Assembly (NCBI GenBank): GCA_018396675.1
Contig: JAGTQX010000003.1
Span: 186,001-250,000, forward strand
Source of the DNA: Candidatus Bathyarchaeota archaeon
Lineage (GTDB): Archaea > Thermoproteota > Bathyarchaeia > Bathyarchaeales > Bathycorpusculaceae
Reading direction: 5' to 3'
DNA length: 64,000 bases
Below the pieces are notes generated by a model. The model was not told the origin of the DNA, did no database searches, and saw only the letters and a program-made list of their open reading frames with translations. Below, in pieces: positions 57,929 through 64,000 of the stretch (the stretch's first letter is position 1; every line of letters starts with the position of its first letter). The position numbers and the translations under genes were made by a program.

Positions 57929-59545
57929 CTAGCCATTCTGCAGCTTTTTTACTAAAAACCTTTGCAACTCCTCAATTAACTCTTCATTTGAGTTGAAATA
58001 TTTGAACATAACGCCTTTAATTTTACAAGCCGTTCTACAAGCGTTTCGAACGCTTGTACCCCAATTTTCAACATCGCCGACAAGTAAGACAAGCTTGTAA
58101 TTGTTCCTGTTTATGTATTCCGCTACTTGAGTAGCCACATAATCTGCGGTTTCCCTGTCCGGTGGAAGAACAGTTTCATGTTGAGAAAGAGGATAAACTT
58201 CATCAAGCTCTATTGGGACTATGCCAAAGGGCGCCTCATAAAAGCAAAAATGAATTCGGCACTGATGCTCTACAGAAAAGCTTCGAATAATTTTAATCAG
58301 CTTTTTATATTCACCAGACCTGTGAAAAGGTTTTGCGCTGGTTTGCGGAAGCAGAACGAGAACATCCACTTCTTTTGGAGGCACGTATCTTTCATTCAAC
58401 CTAATCCTATGTCGAACAACTTCTGGGCGGCATAAGCCGACAGAGTTAAAGAAAAAGAGGCCGCTGCGTTTCACAGCTGGGCTGTGTTTTTCAATGAAAG
58501 CTGCATACTTTTCCAGTTTTTTTAAAGCTTGTAAAAGGGTGGGATGCCCATGTGCACGCAGTTCCAGATGCTCCCAAAGTCTGCCATCCCTTATTGCTTG
58601 TTTTATTCGCTTGATTTCTGAAAGACAAACATAGAGGTTATGTTCTGCCAGGAACACTTGTCTTTCTTTTTGCGGCATTTCCGTAACTTCTTTCGGAGTT
58701 TTGTTTGAACATTTTGGACATGAACATGGAAAATAGTTAAGCTCTTCAAGTCTCGCGGTTCCAGTTTCGGTCATGTAACGATTTTCACGTGCATAAAGCG
58801 CGTAGGCAGCAGAATCGAAAAGGTCGCATCCAAGTGCCACGGCCAAAGAAAACATGAACGGATGGCCAGCCCCGAAAAGGTGGAATGGACGTTCAATTGG
58901 AAGGTTCATTTTTGCGGCGAAAATCATGTCCACTAAAACGTCGAAACGGTAGTTTTCCATAACTTCTGTTGGGCTGCCTAGCGCGTGTATGTCAAATGGA
59001 AGTTTACCCATTTCGGATGCGGATTTAGCCACAAGTTCCAGATAGCGCCCGCCTTGAACAGGTCCAACCCAGAGGATGTCTTCACGCTTTTTTATTTTGA
59101 ACAGTTTCTTGGCTCTTTTCAGCGTTTCTTTAACCGTTTTTTCTGCGTATTCATTTGAGCATTTCCATCCAGTCGGCCAATCAAGTATTGTGGCTATGTC
59201 CGTGTCTATCTGCTCTTGGTAATCCACAATTTCTTCGGGAGTGACTTCGACGTCACCATATACGAGTATTTGGTATGCACCAGAATCAGTCATTATAGCT
59301 CCTTTAAAGTCAAGAAAACCATGTAAACCTTTTTCCTTCGGCAAATCTTTAAAGCGTTTCTTAAGTATGTAAGCATTCGTTATCAGCGCCTCGAAGCCAA
59401 AATCCTCTAGGATTTTTTTAGGCGGAATCGGCTGCACGGCTGGGTTTATAACTGGAAAAAGAAGCGGTGTCTCCACTGTGCCGCTTTTTGTTCGCAGCTT
59501 CCCAATTCGCGCAAGCAAGTCTTTATCTTTAACCTCGAAGTTCAT
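57929..59545 (-). CDS. tgtA: tRNA-guanine transglycosylase, archaeosine pathway
   Basis: Exchanges guanine 15 of tRNAs for preQ0, the first step of archaeosine formation. Catalytic core: MTDSGAYQ, VGPVQGG, HLFGAGHPFMFSLAVALGCDLFDSAAYALYAR; zinc site CSCPKC with a later histidine. A C-terminal extension of some 190 residues carries the archaeal DUF5591-type domain and no PUA domain is visible, so full-length archaeal TgtA with PUA is split or shortened (538 residues). ATG is chosen because TTTTATAAATG lies about 32 bases upstream; the longer TTG start would be too near that TATA box. Confidence 0.92.
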   Translation of the reverse strand: MNFEVKDKDLLARIGKLRTKSGTVETPLLFPVINPAVQPIPPKKILEDFGFEALITNAYILKKRFKDLPKEKGLHGFLDFKGAIMTDSGAYQILVYGDVEVTPEEIVDYQEQIDTDIATILDWPTGWKCSNEYAEKTVKETLKRAKKLFKIKKREDILWVGPVQGGRYLELVAKSASEMGKLPFDIHALGSPTEVMENYRFDVLVDMIFAAKMNLPIERPFHLFGAGHPFMFSLAVALGCDLFDSAAYALYARENRYMTETGTARLEELNYFPCSCPKCSNKTPKEVTEMPQKERQVFLAEHNLYVCLSEIKRIKQAIRDGRLWEHLELRAHGHPTLLQALKKLEKYAAFIEKHSPAVKRSGLFFFNSVGLCRPEVVRHRIRLNERYVPPKEVDVLVLLPQTSAKPFHRSGEYKKLIKIIRSFSVEHQCRIHFCFYEAPFGIVPIELDEVYPLSQHETVLPPDRETADYVATQVAEYINRNNYKLVLLVGDVENWGTSVRNACRTACKIKGVMFKYFNSNEELIEELQRFLVKKLQNG

Positions 59546-59662
59546 CAAAGTTCTAAACAAAATCAGTTAAACACATTTATAAAATGTAAAGTCCAAAAAA
59601 GGCAAGCTGCAAGCTTATTATTAACACTTGCATTTTTTATTACTGCGCAAGAGGAGAAACCG

Positions 59663-60412
59663 ATGGCGCTAACGATTCAGATTGAAGAAAAACCAAAACT
59701 CAATAATCCAGTTCTAATTGAGGGATTACCAGGAATAGGTTTCGTGGCAAACATAGTGGCTTTGCACTTAATCCACGAGTTAGAGGCGAAACCCTTCGCC
59801 AAAATTTTCTCGAACTCGTTTCAAGACCTAGCGGTAACAACAGAAAACGGTGGAACCCGCTCACCAATAAACGAGTTGTACTACTACAAAGGCAAAGGCG
59901 GAAGTCGAGACTTAATTATATGGTACGGCAACACTCAAGCCTTAACAACCTTTGGGCAATACGAATTGTGCGGACGCGTATTGGACATTGTTGAAGAACT
60001 CGAATGCCGCTTCCTCATAACCGTCGGAGGATTTAAACAGGAAGAGGTTAAAGATGTTCCGGGAATCTATTGCGCGGCTTCAGACACGGAAACCCTTAAA
60101 GAAGCATTGAATCTCGGCGCAAAAGTAATGGTTGGCAACATTTTCGGCGTTGCCGGAATCCTAATAGGGCTTGGAAGTCTCAGAGGGTTCAAGGGCTTTT
60201 CGCTGCTTGTTGAAACGCTGGGAACTTATCCAGACGCGAACGCGGCGCGTTACGCGATGACGACGCTGAATAAACATTTGAACCTCAATGTTGACTTGTC
60301 AAGGCTTGATGTTGCGGCTGAAAAAACCACGAAGATTTTAGAGTCATTCGGATGGATTAGAGCAGCTAAAGAAGAAAAGAAAAGGGAAGAACAGTTCCGC
60401 TGGTTTGTTTAG
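59663..60412 (+). CDS. PAC2-family protein (proteasome assembly chaperone-like)
   Basis: A 249-residue archaeal member of the PAC2/PbaB family. IEGLPGIGFVANIVALHLI at the start, ITVGGFKQEEVKDVPGIYCAASD in the middle and GSLRGFKGFSLLVETLGTYPDANAARYAMTTLNKHL near the end match archaeal PbaB/PAC2 homologues, ATP-independent chaperones related to proteasome assembly. The C-terminal tail EKKREEQFRWFV ends in a hydrophobic-aromatic motif that could dock into the proteasome alpha ring (inference). Divergent from tgtA. Confidence 0.85.
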   Translation: MALTIQIEEKPKLNNPVLIEGLPGIGFVANIVALHLIHELEAKPFAKIFSNSFQDLAVTTENGGTRSPINELYYYKGKGGSRDLIIWYGNTQALTTFGQYELCGRVLDIVEELECRFLITVGGFKQEEVKDVPGIYCAASDTETLKEALNLGAKVMVGNIFGVAGILIGLGSLRGFKGFSLLVETLGTYPDANAARYAMTTLNKHLNLNVDLSRLDVAAEKTTKILESFGWIRAAKEEKKREEQFRWFV

Positions 60413-60831
60413 CCCTTAATTTCGCTAACAAATTGTTCGTAAACTTTTTGGACTCTTTCAGCAGCTGGACCGGAGCCTTCAACAACACCTTTTTCGGTTA
60501 CTTTAACTTTGTCCATAACCCAGATGAAACCTTTATCTTCATACAATTTAACCATGGTTGGGAAAACTCTTTCAAGTCGGTCGGCTAACGCTTTCAAATC
60601 GAAGGGTTTCTCCACGCTTAATATTTGGGCAACCACGTTTCCGTTTAGAAAAACTCTGTGAAGTTTTTTGCCTTCTTCGTTTTTTGCGTCTGCCAAACAT
60701 ATGCTTAAATTGTCTGGGTTAATGCCTACCAGAGTCCCACTGTAAGTTTTGCCTGCGGTAGTCATTACAATAACCGTTTTGTCAACCAGAGCTGAAACCT
60801 CTGTGAAGAATTTCCTCTGCGCTACTGACAA
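60409..60831 (-). CDS. Sm-like RNA-binding protein with C-terminal domain (SmAP3-type)
   Basis: A 140-residue protein with an N-terminal Sm1/Sm2 fold (about residues 8-80; VDKTVIVMTTAGKTYSGTLVGINPDNLSICLADAKN..., HRVFLNGNVVAQIL) and an added alpha/beta C-terminal domain of about 60 residues, as in the SmAP3 group known in crenarchaea. Sm rings bind U-rich RNA; SmAP3's RNA is unknown. TTG start with GAGGAGG about eight bases upstream. Its stop overlaps the PAC2 stop by four bases. Confidence 0.82.
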   Translation of the reverse strand: MSVAQRKFFTEVSALVDKTVIVMTTAGKTYSGTLVGINPDNLSICLADAKNEEGKKLHRVFLNGNVVAQILSVEKPFDLKALADRLERVFPTMVKLYEDKGFIWVMDKVKVTEKGVVEGSGPAAERVQKVYEQFVSEIKG

Positions 60832-60939
60832 TGCTTCATCCTCCTCTGGAATACATCATTATGTGAACAGATATTTTAGGATTTAAACTGCACAAGCGTT
60901 ATTAAGCGTATGCTCTTGAATACTTTTGGATGATTGTGA

Positions 60940-62001
60940 ATGGCGCAGGTTGACAGAGAGCGGGATGCACTATACGCGAGGCTTCGCGCCATAGAATCCG
61001 ACCTTGCAAGCGCTTCCTCAGCAATAAGCGAAGTGGAAAACAAGTTAGCCTACATTGACAGCGCCATGGCTTCGCTTCCAAGCAGGCTTGCAACTGTCCG
61101 CGGTCGCGGTTACGCGGCGATGGGACATCTTGAAAAAAGCATAGAGATTCTAAATAAAAAATGGATGGAGGCTTCTCCAGCAATCAAACAAAGTTTCTAC
61201 AGCAACGTTCAACCTTTAACGGCGCAGATTCGCTCGCTTCAATCTGAAGCCCAAAGGCTTAGAGCGGGAACGGGAATAGGCATCGGGGGTGTTGGTCTCG
61301 GATGGGCTTCGGCGGGTAGGCTTGCAGCGGAAGCCTCAACTCTAAGGGCGCGAGTTGCTTCTGAAACATCCAGAATTGGTGCTTCGCTGAATGAATTTTT
61401 GGGAAGCATAAACGCCATAGATAGAGATTTGAAAATTGCCGAGAAAACAGTGGAACTTTTCTCTTTCGCGTGTTTTCCGCTGAAGCCTGAAGAAAGCCCA
61501 GTTCTCGCCATCGAAGGAAAAATCATGACGAAGGACAAATGCGAAGGGACATTATACTTTACAAACCAAAGGTTCATTTTTGAAGGGAAAAAGGAAGTTG
61601 TTCTCGAAAAAAAGCTTTTCATAGCGACGAAAAAGAAGACAGAACGCACTGTGCTAATAGAACAGCCCATAGGTGCTTTACAGGAAATCTCGAAAGGAAG
61701 AGTTGGGTTAATCGCTTGGACAGGCGTTTACATACGTTTTAAACCAGAACGCAGACTTGAGGAAACACCCTTCGATGTTAAAGACTGGGAAGCCGACGTG
61801 ATAACAAGATTTTTCCAATATATTATAGGCGGAGAAGCCGACAGAGACATAGCGGCGATAAAAGGCACAACAGTGAAAGAGGCCCCAACAATACAGGTTG
61901 TCCGCTGTCCACACTGTGGAGCACCCTACACAAAAGAAATCTACAAGGGACAAACATCAGTGCAGTGCGAATACTGCGGAACATCAATAATAATAAAATA
62001 A
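60940..62001 (+). CDS. Coiled-coil protein with PH/GRAM-like domain and C-terminal zinc ribbon
   Basis: A 353-residue soluble protein: residues 1-175 are Ala/Ser/Leu-rich helices likely to form a coiled coil, broken by a glycine hinge (GTGIGIGGVGLGWASAG); about 195-300 are beta strands of PH/GRAM type (GTLYFTNQRFIFEGKKEVV...KGRVGLIAWTGVYIRF); the end has a zinc ribbon CPHCG...CEYCG. Such layouts suggest a membrane- or protein-binding scaffold. No catalytic motif. The ribbon resembles that of the 1.5-kb zinc-ribbon protein. Confidence 0.7.
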   Translation: MAQVDRERDALYARLRAIESDLASASSAISEVENKLAYIDSAMASLPSRLATVRGRGYAAMGHLEKSIEILNKKWMEASPAIKQSFYSNVQPLTAQIRSLQSEAQRLRAGTGIGIGGVGLGWASAGRLAAEASTLRARVASETSRIGASLNEFLGSINAIDRDLKIAEKTVELFSFACFPLKPEESPVLAIEGKIMTKDKCEGTLYFTNQRFIFEGKKEVVLEKKLFIATKKKTERTVLIEQPIGALQEISKGRVGLIAWTGVYIRFKPERRLEETPFDVKDWEADVITRFFQYIIGGEADRDIAAIKGTTVKEAPTIQVVRCPHCGAPYTKEIYKGQTSVQCEYCGTSIIIK

Positions 62002-62013
62002 CCAAAAAATAAA

Positions 62014-63291
62014 CTAGCCCAGTTTTCTTTCTTCCAAGCTCTGTTTCAGGAACACTGCGGTGTCGGACGGCAAATCACGGTGAACAACAACATTTGGCCC
62101 AATCCAACAGTTGTTTCCAATTTTTACGCCCGGCATAAAAAGCGCGTTTATCCCTGTTTTAACGTTGTCGCCTAAAATTGCACCAAGTTTTCTTCTGCCA
62201 CTGTCAACAAGCTTACCTTTAACCATCACCTTCACTGTTCCAGCGTCAAAACGGTAATTAGCCGTTATAGTTCCAGCACCAAGATTGCAGTTTTCGCCGA
62301 TTATGCTGTCGCCAACATAGGACAAATGCCCAACATGCACGCCGTCCATGAGTATGCTGTTTTTTATTTCACACGCGTTTCCAACGCGCACTTTTCTGCC
62401 GATGCTCGTGAATGGGCGTATATAACAGTTAGGCCCTACGTCACTGTTCTCACCTATGTATGCAGGCCCTTCAATGTAGGCTCCGGAGCGTATACGCGCG
62501 GTCTCAGCAACCGTTACAGGCCCAATTATATGCGCGCCTTCTTCTATCCAGCCAAGCGTTTTATGTTCCATCCGAGCCAGCATCCAACTGTTTGCTTCAA
62601 GCAAATCCCAAGGTTTACCAACATCAAACCAGTCGCTTTGTGAAATTTCAACGGCGAAAACAGGTTTTCCTTCTTCAGCCAAAAGAGTAATAGCGTCTGT
62701 GATTTCCCATTCGCCTCTCGAAGAAGCAATTATCTTTTTTGCCTTCTCGAAAATTTCTGTTGAAAAAACATAAAGTCCCGCATTAGCCAAGTTTGTAGGT
62801 GCTTCTCCGCGACTTGGCTTTTCAACAATCCGCCTTAAGCGTCCTTCAGCATCAAGCTCCACTATGCCATAGTTTTCTGGATAATCAACGGGAACAACAG
62901 CCATAGAAGCCGCTGGCTTCTTTGCGAAATGCAAGTCTAAAACTTTTTTTAGGGCTTCGGGCGTGAAGAGTAAATCTCCGTAAACAAGCAAGAAATCCTC
63001 GCCCACATAGGGCTCAACAACGCTAACTGCGTTTCCAGTTCCTAAAACGGACGGTTGCGTTACGTACTCTATTTTTAGCCCAAGCTTTTCTCCAGAGCCT
63101 AAAAATTTGCGGATAGAATCAGCCATATAATGAACTACGATTATAACATCGCTTATTCCACATGTTTTAACGGTTTCTAAACAGTGCTCGAGTATCGGTT
63201 TTCCGCCGACGCTTAACAAATGTTTAGGCCGAGTTGAAGTTAATGGTTGAAGTCTAATGCCTTCTCCAGCAGCCAAAACCACAGCTTTCAT
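62014..63291 (-). CDS. Bifunctional sugar-1-phosphate nucleotidylyltransferase/acetyltransferase (GlmU-like)
   Basis: A 425-residue enzyme with an N-terminal nucleotidylyltransferase domain (LAAGEGIRLQPLTSTRPKHLL, YGDLL, NLANAGLYVF, DWFDVGKPWDLLEAN) and a C-terminal left-handed beta-helix of hexapeptide repeats from about residue 250, with the GlmU-type ILMDGVHVGHLSYVGDSIIGENCNLGAGTITANYRFD active-site part. Archaeal members such as Sulfolobus ST0452 make UDP-GlcNAc and other activated sugars. It overlaps the glmM-like stop by four bases; the pair likely supplies the surface glycans. Confidence 0.9.
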   Translation of the reverse strand: MKAVVLAAGEGIRLQPLTSTRPKHLLSVGGKPILEHCLETVKTCGISDVIIVVHYMADSIRKFLGSGEKLGLKIEYVTQPSVLGTGNAVSVVEPYVGEDFLLVYGDLLFTPEALKKVLDLHFAKKPAASMAVVPVDYPENYGIVELDAEGRLRRIVEKPSRGEAPTNLANAGLYVFSTEIFEKAKKIIASSRGEWEITDAITLLAEEGKPVFAVEISQSDWFDVGKPWDLLEANSWMLARMEHKTLGWIEEGAHIIGPVTVAETARIRSGAYIEGPAYIGENSDVGPNCYIRPFTSIGRKVRVGNACEIKNSILMDGVHVGHLSYVGDSIIGENCNLGAGTITANYRFDAGTVKVMVKGKLVDSGRRKLGAILGDNVKTGINALFMPGVKIGNNCWIGPNVVVHRDLPSDTAVFLKQSLEERKLG

Positions 63292-64000
63292 TTCACATAA
63301 CCCTCCACAACCTTCTCCACCAAGCTTGCAGCCTTTTCCATTATTTTGTTGGCAACTTTTAAAGATTCACCCTCCACTGTTAAACGGATAAGCGGTTCAG
63401 TGCCTGAAGCCCTAACCAAAACCCACCCATCATCAAGAACCAAACGCGCGCCATCAACCTCAGAAAACTCTTTATATTTAGGAAAAGAGGCTTGCAAAAG
63501 CTTCCCAGCTTTTTTGACAACCGCATGTTTCTCTATGCTTTTGCATGGAACATTTTTTCTAACAACATTGTAAGCGGGAACTTCTGCGATAAATTCTGAA
63601 AGACTTCTGTTTTCGTCTTCTAACGCCTTCAGCAAAAGCGCCGACGAGAGCATCCCATCTGGACAATAATGATGCTGCGGATGTATCCATGCTCCGCAAG
63701 GTTCTCCGCCAAAAACAGCGTCAAATTTTTTAACTGCTTCAGCAACGTAAACGTCTCCGACTCTTGTTCTAACAACTTTACCACCGTAAGACTCCACCAT
63801 TTTCTCAATGCACATCGAAGCCTCAACATTTGTAACAACAGTTTCGCCACGCTTCTTCCTCATAATATACGCAGCATAAGCGGCTAAAACCCTGTCAAAA
63901 TCCACAAAACCGCCTTTCTCATCGATAAAAGCAGCTCTGTCACCGTCGCCATCATAGGCTATTCCAACATCCGCCTTCAAAGCTTTCACAATTCTGGCCA
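63288..64000 (-). CDS. Phosphoglucosamine/phosphohexo mutase, C-terminal part (cut by window edge)
   Basis: At least 237 codons of an alpha-D-phosphohexomutase, open beyond the end of the window. The metal-binding loop DGDGDR is near the visible N-terminal side, GGEPCGAWI is the sugar-binding motif and RASGTEPLIRLTVE the phosphate-binding motif, so domains 2 (partly), 3 and 4 are seen; the phosphoserine loop lies outside. Together with the GlmU-like enzyme it suggests GlmM, glucosamine 6-phosphate to 1-phosphate, though phosphomannomutase is possible. Confidence 0.87.
   Translation of the reverse strand, partial: ARIVKALKADVGIAYDGDGDRAAFIDEKGGFVDFDRVLAAYAAYIMRKKRGETVVTNVEASMCIEKMVESYGGKVVRTRVGDVYVAEAVKKFDAVFGGEPCGAWIHPQHHYCPDGMLSSALLLKALEDENRSLSEFIAEVPAYNVVRKNVPCKSIEKHAVVKKAGKLLQASFPKYKEFSEVDGARLVLDDGWVLVRASGTEPLIRLTVEGESLKVANKIMEKAASLVEKVVEGYVK

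Noticed and set aside
1-64000. Search for CRISPR arrays, insertion sequences and integrases.
   Set aside because: No regularly spaced repeats, no transposase or tyrosine/serine recombinase motifs and no terminal inverted repeats were recognised; only the tRNA-Ile direct repeat points to mobility.

Overview
The window reads as a chromosomal segment of an anaerobic archaeon of the TACK group, most likely a Bathyarchaeia-type lineage (inference, no 16S rRNA here). The visible basis is archaeal TATA promoters, leaderless or GGAGG-led genes with many TTG/GTG starts, ribosomal proteins eL13 and eL38 (typical of TACK and Asgard archaea, generally absent from Euryarchaeota), archaeosine transglycosylase, class I LysRS, archaeal RNase P proteins, acetyl-CoA decarbonylase/synthase subunits and F420 biosynthesis genes.

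Layout. 1-8.5 kb: an FAD oxidoreductase with a zinc-ribbon partner, LysRS, tRNA-Arg(GCG), a DUF998-like membrane protein, an HDAC-family deacetylase, ArgRS, DeoC and tRNA-Arg(TCG). 8.6-11 kb: tRNA-Ile(GAT) followed by a 2.3-kb interval that ends in a second copy of the tRNA 3' end; between the copies lies a three-gene minus-strand operon whose first gene joins a signal peptide, a rhodanese domain and a ten-cysteine C-terminal tail resembling halocin C8-type peptides. 11-17 kb: a rhomboid protease, a candidate C/D box sRNA, and an information-processing cluster (eL15, eL13, an exosome-associated protein, Rpp30, Pop5), then a diphthamide-synthase-like protein and a geranylgeranyl reductase. 17-20.5 kb: an Lrp/AsnC regulator divergent from an archaeal asparagine synthetase, small proteins and a site-2 protease.

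20.7-33.8 kb is a cell-surface region: three glycosyltransferases, a DUF2079-type membrane protein, a 1009-residue secreted surface-layer candidate, and a 982-residue beta-helix/PKD/Ig-repeat membrane-anchored protein, with an MBL hydrolase and a first CofE paralogue between them. 33.9-45.5 kb is a complete-looking type IV pilus locus: ATPase, membrane platform, several pilin-like subunits (one 942 residues; one possibly split by a frameshift), a small major-pilin candidate and a prepilin peptidase.

45.5-54.5 kb carries a PfkB kinase, eL38, and a C1/F420 metabolic region: CofD, an MTHFR-superfamily protein, CofE, two deoxyhypusine-synthase paralogues, CdhD, CdhE and a ferredoxin. This fits an archaeal Wood-Ljungdahl pathway with tetrahydropterin and F420, although the CODH catalytic subunit is not in view. 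54.6-64 kb: a presenilin-type protease overlapping archaemetzincin, a beta-CASP nuclease, a PHP protein, TgtA, a PAC2 protein, SmAP3, a coiled-coil/zinc-ribbon protein, a GlmU-like enzyme and a GlmM cut by the window edge.

No CRISPR array, transposase or integrase was recognised. The only sign of mobility is the tRNA-Ile direct repeat. No gene-free stretch exceeds about 250 bases.
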